Positions 42,488 through 53,938 of a stretch of 64,000 bases of DNA are shown here, piece by piece. Source of the DNA: Macrothele yani. Lineage: Eukaryota; Arthropoda; Arachnida; Araneae; Macrothelidae. The first letter of the stretch is position 1. Each line of letters starts with the position of its first letter. The position numbers and the translations under genes were made by a program. The notes under the pieces are model-generated. The model made no database searches. It was not told the DNA's origin and saw only the letters and a program-made list of their open reading frames with translations. Location of the stretch: assembly GCA_039090855.1 (NCBI GenBank), contig CM076991.1, forward strand, positions 101,320,021 through 101,384,020, read 5' to 3'.

Positions 42488-43249
42488 TATTTATTTCCTG
42501 ATGTAGAAAGTGAAAGAACCCTTAACACTTTGCCCCCGGCTGGGACCGTGCCCGAAATCATTTGGACGCCAGTGCAGAGCGCTACCGAGTGACCTATACC
42601 ACTTACTTGAACACGTTTAAGGTAGAAATTAATAAGAATAGCGCGACGATGAAATATTTTTTGCTATTAATGCGGGTTAAGTAGTGATTTAATTTTCGAT
42701 AAAAGCTTATTATTTTTCCGAATATGTTTGAAATAATTTAATTTTTTGTATAGAAGGACTGATTACGAATTAAAATGTTTTACATCATGATATTTTGAAG
42801 AAATAGAATGTTTTGAACTTCAGATACTTTTGAACGGACAATGAATTTCAATTATGCTTAAGAAAAGTTGAAATGTACTGCTTCATAGTGTTATTTCACT
42901 GTAAAGCAGTACATTTCAAAATATATATATATTTTTAATATAAAATTTTGTCTTGATAGCTGTAATAGCTCTTGTGCTAAAGAATCATCCCGAACGACAC
43001 TTCAAATGCACGGTTTATACGGTAATATACACTAGCAGGTGATCCAAATTGGGAGAGTAGGAAGGGGGTATTGGCACAATAACCTAAATATCATACAACA
43101 TGCTACCCACAATATCTCTCTACAGAACTTCAAAATAAGGACCCCTGACAGACTATTGCAATTTAATATTTAATCAACCTCAAGTATTCCTTGGAACAGC
43201 TCCTATTACCGTAAAATTTCCGTCACATACAAAGAAATGAAAACAGAAT

Positions 43250-43730
43250 TTTGCCATTGATATACGAAAGGAACCGCGAAAATGTTTCTGAAAATTTAGG
43301 ATTTCCCCTTGGCACCTCTTAAAAACGTCAATTTCCCGTTACTGTACAAAAGGGATTGCGGAAAGGTTTTTGAAAATTTTGAATTTCCCCTTAGTACCTC
43401 TTAAAAACGACAATTTTCCGTCAATACACGAAAGGAATTGCGGACAGGTTTCTGAAAATTTCAAATTTCTCCTTGACAGCTCTTAACACCAGCAACTTTC
43501 CGTCACTATAAGTAAGAATTGCGGAAAGGTTTCTAAAAATTTAGAATTTTCCCTTCAAAACTCTTAAAAACGTAATTTCCCGTTATTATACGAAAGAAAT
43601 TGCGGAAAGTTTTCTGAAAATTTAGAATTTCCCCATAACTCTTCCTTAAAATGGCATTTTCCCGTTAATATAGGAAAGGAATTGAGCAAAAAATTTCTGA
43701 AAAATTCAGAATTTTCCGTTACTAACGGTA
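43250..43730. repeat. ~80-bp degenerate tandem array inside E1
   Basis: About six units with the order AAAGGAATTGCGGAAAGG, TTTCTGAAAATTTAGAATTT, CCCCTT, CTCTTAAAAACG, TTTCCGTTA. E2 has only about one such unit (47580-47625), so the array grew after the copies separated. Confidence 0.85.
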
Positions 43731-43774
43731 AAAAGATGAACAGGAATATCGCTGTCAATTACGCGTGGAAAATC

Positions 43775-44350
43775 CGTGAAATCCAGGTTTTGTTCCGTCA
43801 TCTCAATGAAAAGAATGAATCAGAAATATGCTTGAATCACGTAAATATTGACGAAAAGAATCACGGAGAACTGCTCCGGTATTTCAGGATAATTTTATAG
43901 GGTAAGCACATTTCCGAAAATAGTCCCAGATTGTTTCTTCTAAAAGCAAATAATAGAAACTGTTTCCTGAAATTCAGGTTTAGTTCCATCATCCAATTGA
44001 AAAGACTGAATCAAAAATATGCTTGAATCACGGAAATATTGACGAAAGGAATCACAGAAAACTGCTCCGGTATTTGAGGATAATTTTATAGGGTAAGCAC
44101 AATTCCGAAAATAGTCCCAGATTGTTTCTTCTAAAAGCAAATAATAGAAACTGTTTCCTGAAATTCAGGTTTAGTTCCATCATCCAATCGAAAAGACTGA
44201 ATCAGAAATATGCTTGAATCACGGAAATATTGACGAAAGGAATCACGGAAAACTGCTTGTTTATTTCAGGATAGGTTTTATTGTGTAAGGACATTTAAGA
44301 AAATAGTTCCAAAATGTTTCTTCTAAAAGCAAATAACATGAACTGTTTCG
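43775..44350. repeat. ~190-bp tandem array inside E1, three units
   Basis: Units start at about 43781, 43971 and 44162. Each has CAGGTTTAGTTCCATCATC, ATATGCTTGAATCACGGAA, ACTGCTCCGGTATTT and ATAGTCCCAGATTGTTTC, with some variation. E2 carries a single decayed unit (47640-47770). Confidence 0.9.
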
Positions 44351-45474
44351 TTGGTTTGATTGATTGGTCTTCTGGCGGCTATTAATTAATCGTTCTACAC
44401 CATTTCACTTACAGCTGTAGTGGTAACATTCAGTTCTTTTTGTCAGAAGGCACGTGGCTGAATTCTCATATACATTAGTAGAGGTCACTGAACACCTAGT
44501 GAGCAGATGTGAAACTAATACTTTTCCCAGCGCATTCAATCGCTGCATTTAAAATATTCTGATATCTTCAGAAGCACTGTGTTCACTTGCAAATATCAGC
44601 CTCGCGTGTTCGAGTGAATGGCGAACTTTGCTTTGAATAATAATTCTGTTTGCAGAAAACAATTGATCGAAGCACAGTGCATTACAACCCTCTCTTTTCT
44701 TTATCAGTTTTTCGCGAAGAGAAACAAAATCACGAACTGGAAAAATCTCCCTAAAGTACGCGGTGTTTGAAATCGTTCAATTACTAACCACAGTCATGTG
44801 CCAAAGAAGTATCGTTCTTAACATCAGCAAAAAAGAAAAACTTGCTTCTCATAAATAACGTTTTAAGTGCAAACACCGCACACAGTTTCTAATGAAGAAG
44901 TATTTTAGCATCGGGGCAGGCTGTTTCCTAGTTAAAGCACTTTTGAGTTTTTCTGTGGCATATAAATGAGATTTGAGGCATCGTCGTATCTGGAACGATA
45001 TATCTATAATATTGTGCTACGAAACTTCAGCAGAATACAATATACAGAAAAAGAAAAATTCAGTACATTCTTCGGAAGGTGCAGAGAAAAAATATTTTTG
45101 CGAGTTATGGAAAATAAAACATTTAATTTGCAGATCCACAGAATACGCTGTAAAAAACAAGGGGTGTGAATTCATATAAAATTCGAAAAAAAAAAAAAAA
45201 GCGTGCGGCAAAGTTGCAGGTAGATGTCCGTCTTTTGACGAACTTCCGTTCTTAAAAGTTATCGTTTCTTATAACTTCTGTAGTGAGATAGATTCTTCCC
45301 CGTAGTCAGTAATTCCATTTATTTCTGTACTTACACACAGAAAAGCCTGAGATTTTACCTTTTCCGCCGTTTTACGAAATCCCTTTCTTTACCGTTTTAC
45401 GAAATCCCTTTCTTTACCACGTAGGTGAACTCAGTGTGCTATAACTGAGCAAGAAGGAAACACAATGCGCAGGC
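44351..45474. other. Gene-free stretch
   Basis: Only short features: an A run at 45186-45200 and a 25-bp tandem duplication at 45365-45415 (TTTACGAAATCCCTTTCTTT). No coding signal. Confidence 0.5.
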
Positions 45475-45765
45475 ACGTATAAGGTAGAACTTCAAAGTGC
45501 GCGATGTTTTTTTGTTTTTTGTTATTATTGAGGGCGAATTAGTCATTTTATTTTCTGTTCGAGCATTTTTTTTTACTGAATAGATTTATAATAATTTTGT
45601 GTTTTCTGTAGGTGGATTTATTACAAATTACGTATTTTTTTCATCACGATTTTTCGAAGCAATAGAATGCTTTGCAACTTGAGACCTTATTAAACTGGCA
45701 AACACTTTCAATCATCTTTAAGGAAAGGTGAAGCGTACTGCTTTATAGTATTATTTCACATCATA

Positions 45766-46442
45766 CATATTTTATTAAGCTGTTGTTCTCTTGAGATTCA
45801 GAGGTTAGCACCAAAAAGAAATAAAAACTACCAGATAATTTTTACTCACTGCTGCCGTATCAAACTTCTCCATTTACAGCGATCTTGACATACAACTCGG
45901 GCTTCATTGACATCCATCACACGCCGTACACAAGATCTCCTGTACTTCATACTCATAATCTTTTTCTCATGCAGTCACTCCTGAATCTGATCCTCCCATG
46001 ACTTCCTTGACCTTCCTCTGTCTTTCCATCCTGCCACTTGGGGTAAAAAGATTTTCTCAGTAAGCATCTCATCACTCATTCTTTCAACATGGCCAAACTA
46101 CCGAAGCATATTAGTCTTCACCTTGCTAGCAACATTTTGCTTCACATCACACAACTGCAACACATCTTCATTCCTCACACAATCAGAGAACGTGTCTTGC
46201 CACAACCCCCTCCCCCCCCACACACACACGTAAGCAACGCATTTCTACACCACACAAACGACTCCTATGTTTCTTCTGTAGTACCCAGGTTTCACTGCCA
46301 TTCATCTAAGTAGGAACAATTACACTTTCATACACAGCCAATGGGGGACTCTCTTGAGAACCCATCATTCCTGTGAAAATCTCCCTGGGAAGCCATGACT
46401 TTCAATGAAGAATTCACTCGCCTATTGATTTCACCATACAAT
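45766..46442 (-). mobile_element. Second LINE family, 3' fragment (copy L2b) inside E2
   Basis: It aligns with 6560-7230 along its length (TATTAAGCTGTTNTTCTC-type 3' part, CATACTCATAATCTTTTTCT, ACTCCTATGTNTCTTCTGTA). The encoded blocks are the same as in L2a (RRVNSSLKVMASQGDFHRND) but have several stops. It ends where E2 resumes. Confidence 0.8.
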
Positions 46443-46559
46443 TTTTTCACAAAACTCGTAAACATGAAATTCACTCTTGATAGCCATAATAGCGTTTGTC
46501 TTAAGGACTCCACAGACTGATACATAGACATCATACAATCAGCTGTACAATAATTTAAG

Positions 46560-47298
46560 GCTGTCTTTGAATGAGTGTTAGGCTTCATCTTCTGCGACAG
46601 ACAGCGCAAAATATCACTCCTTGGGCGTTGTTTTTACGATTTGATGGATTGTCCCAGAAGTTGGCGTCAGCGAATGACTGAAGACCTTACCATATTCAGA
46701 ATGGAAGTAGTCTCTTGTTGGTTCCACAATGAAAAGACAAAATACGCGCTGTTACGTTTTAACCAAAGACCTTGTTTGAGGGGTGGAGCTTAGTAGGTAG
46801 GCGTAGTTTCTGTCTCAAATTCAAGTGTTTTCTGGTAATATACACATTTTCTTTTCAAATAATGAACGTACAGTAGAATTTAAGATGACCTATAGAAGAC
46901 AAGATTCCAATCTCACTTCAGTGTCCATTCTTTGATTTCTATTTCGTATAGATATTTTAAAAAAATCAGACAGAAATGAGAGATTTCGTTTCTTCCACAC
47001 AGAAACACTGCCAAGCTAACTTCTGGCGCCATCTAGCGACAAATTGGAATACTTTCGAGTCAGATAAATTTTATTTAAAAAAACGTTCTAACAATTTTTT
47101 CGGAAAAATAATTGCGACACGTATTAGCTATGGGTCGTTTTTATTTGTGCTCAAAATTTCAAACTCTACAAAGTAATAGTTTTCGAGAAAATGTGTACAA
47201 AATAATTTGCATTACAGATACAAGTATTACAGATACAAGTCTATTAACCTTGTTACAGATATAGGACAGAATTTCCGTTACACTCATTCAAAGACAGC
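46560..47298. mobile_element. DNA transposon/MITE with 19-bp perfect TIRs inside E2
   Basis: Both ends read GCTGTCTTTGAATGAGTGT inward with no mismatch, and TTTAAG lies on both sides (46554-46559, 47299-47304). The target may be TTAA (piggyBac- or Kolobok-like) or a 6-bp duplication. The sequence around it matches E3 when the insert is removed. The frames inside (46575-46793, 46976-47176) show no transposase motif. GGCGCCATCTAGCG, a CTCF-like word, is at 47025. Confidence 0.8.
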
Positions 47299-47876
47299 TT
47301 TAAGTGCCCGGTTTCTTACGGTACAATAGTTGGTGCACAAAATTGGAAACAGGGAAAAGAATATTCTGTGCCCCAGTAACGAAATTTTCATGCGATATGC
47401 TATCCACAATACCCAACCTCGAAACAGAACTTTAAAATCAGGTCCGCCTACAGACTATTGAAATTAAACAGTTAATCAGAACACAAGTATTGCCGCGAAT
47501 CTCTCCTATTTCCGGAAATTTTCTGTCGTATGGATGCGGAAAAATGTGAGAACAGAATTGGCCAGCTAATGTAAAAAAGGAAGTGCGGAAAGGTATCTGA
47601 AAATTCAGAATTTTTCTGCCCCACGCAAAAATCCATGAAATGCAGGGTTGGTTTTTTTCACGTCATCTCACGGGAAAAAGTTGTGTCAAGAATATGCTTC
47701 GTTGATTTACGAAAGGAAAAACAGAAAGTGGCTTATGAATTTCAGAATTTCTTTTACACTTGCAGCGAGATATTATATGATACAGTTAGGAATTAATTCT
47801 GTTATACGTCTCGTATTACTTATGAAAAAAATTATATAAGCAATGAGGTCTTTCCTTTATCTAAATTAAAAAAAAA

Positions 47877-48105
47877 GCCACCCCGGTGGTGCAGTGGTCT
47901 AAGCGATGACTGCTGACCATTCGTCCGAGATGGGTCCGGGTTCGAATCGCGGTGAGGCATGGATGTTGTGTTTGTCTTCTGGCACTGGCTCTCTCCCTTC
48001 CCAGGAGCCAGTAGCCCTAAATTAGGGACGGGCGACTGCTTACAGTCCATTCGGTTGCTCACGACGGTTGTTAAACCTCCAATGAAAATAAATAAATAAA
48101 TAAAA
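47877..48105 (+). mobile_element. tRNA-derived SINE, family A (copy A4)
   Basis: GGTGGTGCAGTGGTCTAAGC and GGTTCGAATCGC form the promoter boxes. The body has CCCTAAATTAGGGACGGGCG and ends in AATGAAAATAAATAAATAAA. It lies just past the E2 end. Confidence 0.92.
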
Positions 48106-48984
48106 CTCTCTCTTTGCGTGTGTTATGTTATACTTTCCAGAAACCAAGGTAATATGTCTTTGAAAGCCAGATTACTTCTTTCAAATGCAATGTGGTTGCT
48201 CAAATGTTTTTAATTTCTTTCACGAAGGTAGGCAACATTGATCTCTCTAAATTTCGCGTTAAAATTTAAAAATTAGCAAAGTATTCTATTCTGTTATACT
48301 TATTCTCAAATTTCCCTTTCTTATAAATTCTTCAAAATTTCTTGAACCGCAACTTGCTTTCATAAGAATTAAATTTAAAATTAATTAAGTTACAGGCAAA
48401 GCATAGGAGCCAAATGACATGCGCTGAACACGAGAAATATTGGATGTATCATACAAATTAAAATAAAGTGTAGTTGAAAACAGTCCAGCTTAGGAGAGCA
48501 AATTTTTAATTGATACGAAGAGGTTATAAGCAAGCACAGAACGACTACATGGGGAATGGGTAGACGGAATTACCGAACATGACAAAACCATTTACATAAG
48601 TGCTCCAAAATACAAGGAGTTCTGAGAGAGAAAAAAAGAAATTTGCGAAAACTTTCACCTAGTACTTGGTGAAGAAAGTTTTAGAATGATTGTAACTCAA
48701 GATGTTGGTGATATCTTCAATTGGCGAAATGATGAAGGGAAAAAGAAATTGCGAGAAAGAGAGAAATTATATTTCAAGATTAAAGCTACGCTAAAAATAC
48801 TGAAGTCGTTAATGCGAACTTCAAGAGTGATTTCTACGTTAATGTCTCCACAGTCTCGTTCGATAAAAAGGTGAAAATATGTATGCTACGCTGTAAAAAA
48901 TGACGGAAAAGAAACCTATTTTTCGTACGTGAGTAGACAGATACTCCAGTTCATCTTTCTCCGGTTAGCAACGGCAAATTGTAG
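48106..48984. other. Gene-free stretch
   Basis: Nothing recognised. The short frame 48686-48874 has no motif. Confidence 0.5.
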
Positions 48985-49835
48985 TTTTTTTAGATGTTAA
49001 CACATTCTGAATTGTCAGAAACCGTTATTCAATTCTCGTCGTATATTAAAGGAAAAAGTCCATTCTCACTTTTTCCGTATCTATAAGACGGAAAGTTTCC
49101 GAAAATAGGAGCGGTTCACGGGAACACTTGAGGTTTGATTAACTATTAAATTTCAGTCGCTAACTATTAAATACTGTGTATATTTGGCGCATATTGTGAA
49201 TAGCATATCGCCTGATATTTACGTTATTGTGGCAACTATTTTTCCTTCCCCTACCCTACGGTTGGTGCACCAACTATTATATATTGTGTTACCGTAAGAA
49301 ACTGGGTACTTAAAAGCATTCTACGAGTGATTGTATGATGTCGACACATCAGTTTGAAGACCCACTAGCACGAACGGTGTTATAACCATCAAAAGAAAAT
49401 TTTATATTTAGAGGTCTTGTGAAATAATAATAGGGAGCAGTACACCCCCCCCCCTCTTTTTTTTATCAAAATTGAAAGTCATTGACAGTTCAAAAAGTCT
49501 CAGATTCCAAAACATTCTAGTGCTTCGAAAACTCATGACGGAAAATTTTAATTTATAATAAGTCTTCCTATGGAAAAATAAAATTATTATAAACCTATTC
49601 AGAAAAATAATAAGCTTTTATAGAAAATAAAACGACGATTTAACTCGCATTAATAGCAAAAAACATTTTCTCATAGCACGATTCGAGTCATCTTCTCTAC
49701 CTTAAACGTGATGACGTGTATCTCTTTAGGTCACTCGGTAACGCTCCTTGCTGGCGTCCAAGACGTACTGAACTCGGTCCCTACCAGGGACAACGGGAAA
49801 GGGTTATTTCACTTTGTATGTCAGGGAAAAAAATA
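48985..49835 (+). repeat. Unclassified repeat E, copy E3, inverted
   Basis: It is the reverse complement of E1 over about 850 bp. Blocks on the plus strand: GAACCGTTATTC-like start, ATAGGAGCGGTTCACGGGAA, GAATAGCATATCGCC, AAAACATTCTAGTGCTTCGA, GCATTAATAGCAAAAAAC, TAGGTCACTCGGTAACGCTC, and the A-rich end GTCAGGGAAAAAAATAATAA. The tRNA-like block followed by an A-rich end suggests that this side is the 3' end of a retroposon-like element. Confidence 0.75.
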
Positions 49836-49955
49836 ATAATAAAAAGAAAAAAAAGCTCCAGTTTTGGGAAACTCCGGAAATTTTTAAATAATAATAATAA
49901 AAAGAAAAAAAATCGCAGTTTTGGGAAACTCCGGAAATTTTTGTATAAAAAGGGA
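49832..49955. repeat. ~63-bp tandem duplication after the E3 tail
   Basis: AATAATAATAAAAAGAAAAA followed by CAGTTTTGGGAAACTCCGGA and AATTTTT occurs twice. Confidence 0.85.
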
Positions 49956-50183
49956 AAAATTCAAAACTAATTTTCTGTAAAGCAAACAAACAAAAAACAG
50001 AAGTAATGACAACAGAAGTACAATCAAAATAGTAAAGTTTCTGTTATGAGAAACGGAAACTTTTAAAATCAGTCATTTCGTTAAAAGTCGTAGACTTGGT
50101 GAATGAAAAATTGGAGACGTGCAACTTTATAGCATGTTATTTTCACGAATTTTCAGTGAATTCACGCCATTTATTTTTTTACA

Positions 50184-50272
50184 GTGTAGGCATAATTCGC
50201 AATTAAAGTGTAGGCATAATTCGCAAATAAAGTGTAGACATAATTCGCAAATAAAGTGTAGGCATAATTTTC
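50184..50272. repeat. 24-25-bp minisatellite, 3.5 copies
   Basis: The unit GTGTAGGCATAATTCGCAAA(T)TAAA is repeated with very few changes. Confidence 0.9.
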
Positions 50273-50889
50273 ATTTATTCAGAAGTCTGCGATCAAATTA
50301 CTTAAATGTGCCACTAAATACAGGAAACGCGCACGCACGCACGCACACACACACTGTGCGTTCAAAGCTGTACCAAACTTACCTCAGAAAATAAGGAACA
50401 TACAAAGAAGACCAACGGAAAGTGAATAATGGTTTACGAATCATGTATCTGAAATCAGTAGCGGATCCATCTAGCAAGGCGAGGGGAGGGGTGGGGGGCT
50501 GGGACGATCGGGCCCCCATAAAGCAGATTTTTCCTTTTTAAATGGCCCGTATATAAGTAATTAATGCATACATTTTTGTAAAATTACAGTAATAAATCCA
50601 CAGCTTTTCATAAAAGTTTTCATAACAACCAAAATTTGCTGTAGATTTGGGCAGATAAAAGCTTTTGTTCTAGATTCAGCAGAAAATATCAAGAACCAAA
50701 AATTTAGAGGATCAGAAACACAGGAAGAAGAGAACGGAAGTAAAAAGAGATTTTGATTGATTATGAAAAGCAATGGGTGAACTTTTTTTTTTTTTTTTGG
50801 TATTGTCTCCCATCATTAGTAATTGGGAAGAGGAGAAGTCACAGTGGGGGTAGACTTTGAAAGTTATTTTAAATACACCAGATCGTGAA
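50273..50889. other. Non-coding stretch
   Basis: It has a CGCA/CA run at about 50331-50354 and an isolated hAT-like start CAGTAGCGGATCCATCTAG at about 50457 without a partner. No gene. Confidence 0.5.
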
Positions 50890-51101
50890 TACTCAAGAAA
50901 CGCTTATAGCAAATCCGTTTATTTTCGTGATGCAATATGCATAAAGATTCACCAAGCTTTCACTTTCCACTGGAAGGCTTTTTCAAGGCAATGGTAGACT
51001 TACAAAAGCCTCCCAGCGGAGAGTGAAAGCTTGATTTATCTTTACGCATATTAATTCACGAAAATAAACGGATTAACTGCGCTATAAGCGTTTCTTGAGT
51101 A
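50890..51101. repeat. Imperfect palindrome, 212 bp (foldback)
   Basis: The left arm ACTCAAGAAACGCTTATAGC ... AATCCGTTTATTTTCGTGA ... AAGCTTTCACT recurs inverted in the right arm, with small indels, around a short centre at about 50985-51000. No coding. A MITE is likely. Confidence 0.85.
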
Positions 51102-51277
51102 GACTTTGAAGTGTGTGTGAGGTAGTGTGGGTGACAGAGAGAAGTACGTACCTCGATTGGCCACAAACAAAAACCAGTAACAAACTTCCAAATTGGAAAA
51201 TTTTCTATTAAATTAATCTATCTGAATAGAAGAAGTCAAACTCTATTTTGAAAGATTTTATCCAGAAGTGAGATTTA

Positions 51278-51470
51278 AAAAAATCAAAGAGACACAGTAG
51301 CTATTGTGTCGCAACCTGCAACGTAGAACTACGTCAACTGTCACTATTTCATGGCACTATCTCACTAGTTCTACGTCTTTAAAGTATTCAGCGAACGACA
51401 GTTAACGTAGCCCTATACGTTGTAGGTTGCAACACAACATGCCTCTTTGGTTTTTTTTTTTTTTTTTTTT
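51278..51470. repeat. MITE-like foldback, 190 bp
   Basis: The left arm (51278-51342) has CAAAGAGACACAGTAGC, CGCAACCTGCAACGTA and ACGTCAACTGTC. The right arm (51398-51470) is its inverted, diverged copy next to a long T run (51451-51474). Confidence 0.75.
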
Positions 51471-51474
51471 TTTT

Positions 51475-52969
51475 CTAAAAAATAAATATTCCACTTTATT
51501 TCGGTTTATCACATACGTCCTTTAGCTCTGACCATCAGCTACGGAATGTGGAGCTGAGGTCATCGCTATCATTTTCTAGTCACTAGTTATCAACCTTAAA
51601 ACGGCGTGCGGAGAAACAAAATCACGCGAAATTAATTTCTAACCCTACTATATTGAAGGGTTAAGGGGTGGAGGGTTGAAACTTATTTTGTTATAAATGA
51701 GAATCTATAAACTATATAATTATGTATTATTTATTACTCTGCGATTATTAGCTTCGAAGTTATAGGCGTTCAAAGTGTGATATGTTTTCGTTGCATCCGT
51801 GCACCCGATGTTACCCTCTAAGAGCGCGGGGAAAGACGGACTTCTACGTCAAAAGCATCAAGCTGCTTTCCTCGGAAGGCGGGCAATTGAACGCCATGAA
51901 AATAGCGACGATTTTTCTATTCTCGTTAGCGGTTTGCGATTTAAAAATTTAGAACAATTTTTTAGTGGAAATGTTTAAAAAGCCCTACATTGCCAAAAAG
52001 TGGCAGCGCTTCCAGTTTATGTGTGTGCCCTCCACAAAGTCTCTTTATTTCAGACAGGAGATACTGACCCCTATTTCCCTTAGGATGAGTTTTTAGATTT
52101 ATTACTGCCTGAAATAGAAAATTTTATTAAGCACGCTTGAAAAGATTCATAAGAATTTGAGGTGGTGCAGCGAAATCACCAAACACAGCGAGGTTTACCG
52201 AAACAGCTTAATTGGTTCGTATGGGAAGATCCTGCAAGTAAATAATTACACGCGGTACCTTAAGAAAAAATGTGGTAATAAATGATCTCCGATTCCAGTT
52301 ATATACGGGGGTTCCAGTTAAAAAATAATGAGTTTTCTTACGTAATACGCAATTAGTCGGCGCAGCGTAGGTGACAGAGCGAAGCGCATCGTGGTATTCG
52401 ATTTCGTGGTCAGACGGCTACTCTCGTCCGCGGTTTTCTCAGGGTTTTCCGAGAACAATTATTTTAGCGGGTCTGTACATATTTTCGTTCCCAGAACTTA
52501 GAGCACTGTTTTAGTTGGATGTAGCCTGACTGGCGTTGCTGAAGTTATTAAAGAAAAACTCTACTCTTAGTGAAAGATATTTATGTGGTTAAACTCTCTC
52601 AGTACCTTGCCGTTCCTTAAATTACAAATAAGTACGCTTTAAATAGATTTTTTTTACTGGAGTTCGCTTCGCACAAATTTACCGTAAAACGCTAAAGAAG
52701 ATAAATCATGAGTGAAGCGTTGTCAACTGGCATATTAACTATACACTTGGAATATGTTAATAGCCATAACTCTTCAGTTAATTCAGTAACTTCGCAGTTT
52801 CCAAACAACATGCGTCTTTATATGATCTCAGCATGGTCTATAATGTTTCTAGGAAAGAGATACATCATTAATAACCTCTGATATTTTCTATTAGTTGAAC
52901 TACACCCGATATGTTGCTTTAATATGTTTTTTGTTGTATTGACTTGCTGTTAATAGTATATATATCGCA
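51475..52969. other. Gene-free stretch
   Basis: No coding or RNA signal recognised. Confidence 0.5.
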
Positions 52970-53938
52970 TGAGTTCGGCTATTGAGGATACAAAACTAAT
53001 AAAAATTGGAAAGGGAGTGAGACAAGATGAAACCATATTTCCCAAAATCTTTAATGCCACATTACAAAATGTCTTTCAACCATTGAACTGGGGAAACAAG
53101 GTGACAAAGATTAATGGAGATTATTTAACTTACCTTCGTTTTGTTGACGAAGTAGTCATTTTTGCAACTACCCCTTCAGAGCTGCAGAGTATGATCCAGG
53201 AACTTGCTGACAAGAAAGTGTAAAGAAGTGGAATTAAAAATGAACTTTCAGAAAACCAAACTGATGTACAATGTTTTCACAAGAAAAGAAAATTTATCGA
53301 TTGATGGGGAAAACCTGGAGATAACCAATGCCTACGTTTACCTTGGACAACAGATATCAAGCAAGGGTCACATCGATGAAGAAATTAATCGGCGTATAAA
53401 AAGTTGGCTGAAGAGCTTTTAGAAGAAACAGTACAATTTTCAAGAGCAATATGCAATTATGTCTTTAAAGAAAAGTATTTAATCAATGCATCCTTCCAGG
53501 TTTTATATACGGAGCAGGGATATGGATCTATGTAAAAAATACATACAAAAACCGCAGAAAACTGAAAGCAGCATGGAGAGATGGATGCTTGCTGTAACCA
53601 GGACAGATAAGAACAGGAACTCGTGGATAAGGAAAATGACAAGAGTGGAAGACATCGTGATCAGAGTAAATTTCTGAAATGGCAATGGGCTGGACATTTT
53701 GCCAGAAGGACGAACCACCAATGGACAACCGAAATTTTAGCTGGATTTCAAGGAACAGGGAAAAACCCAGAAGAAGACCGCGTGTGAGATGCGTGGATAA
53801 AATTCGAACACATGATAGAGTCACATGGCGGAGACTGGCTCAAGACAGACCGTTGTGAAAGAAACTTCGGGAGATCTGATCCATCAGTGGATTGATAGTA
53901 GTTGACAATAACAACGATTATGGTGATGATGAGTTGCA
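52970..53938 (+). mobile_element. RTE-like LINE, 5'-truncated and decayed (copy R5)
   Basis: Frames 52969-53223 and 53204-53422 encode KIGKGVRQDETIFPKIFN, LRFVDEVVIFATTPSELQSM and YVYLGQQISSKGHIDEEINR. The FADD box has become FVDE, so the catalytic Asp pair is damaged. After a frame break, NSWIRKMTRVEDIVIRV (53486-53677) and the WQWAGHFARRTNHQW-type block follow. The copy ends at a short ATGGTGATGATGA tail. Several one- and two-base indels put it among the older copies. Confidence 0.88.

Larger units (their letters stand above)
42488..44350 (-). repeat. Unclassified repeat E, copy E1 (with internal arrays)
   Basis: It reads leftwards. Its A-rich end is at 42488 (complement of GTCAGGAAATAAATAAAG), next to a tRNA-like block at about 42530-42597 (TAGGTCACTCGGTAGCGCTC on the minus strand). 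DNA similarity to E2 and inverted E3 covers GAAATAGAATGTTTTGAACT, GTACTGCTTCATAGTGTTAT, CATGCTACCCACAATAT and AACAGCTCCTATTACC. No protein-coding frame. E1 is the longest copy because an 80-bp and a 190-bp unit are expanded in it. Confidence 0.75.
45475..47780 (-). repeat. Unclassified repeat E, copy E2, broken twice
   Basis: Three segments match E1 in order and orientation: 45475-45765, 46443-46559 and 47305-47780. The gaps are a LINE (45766-46442) and a DNA transposon (46560-47298). Shared words include AATAGAATGCTTTGCAACTT, CGTACTGCTTTATAGTATTA, TATGCTATCCACAAT and TCTCCTATTTCCGGAAA. The tRNA-like end is not preserved. Confidence 0.75.

Noticed and set aside
42488..49835. LTR retrotransposon with E1/E3 as LTRs
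   Set aside because: The outer copies are inverted, not direct, and no gag, protease, integrase or reverse transcriptase of LTR type lies between.
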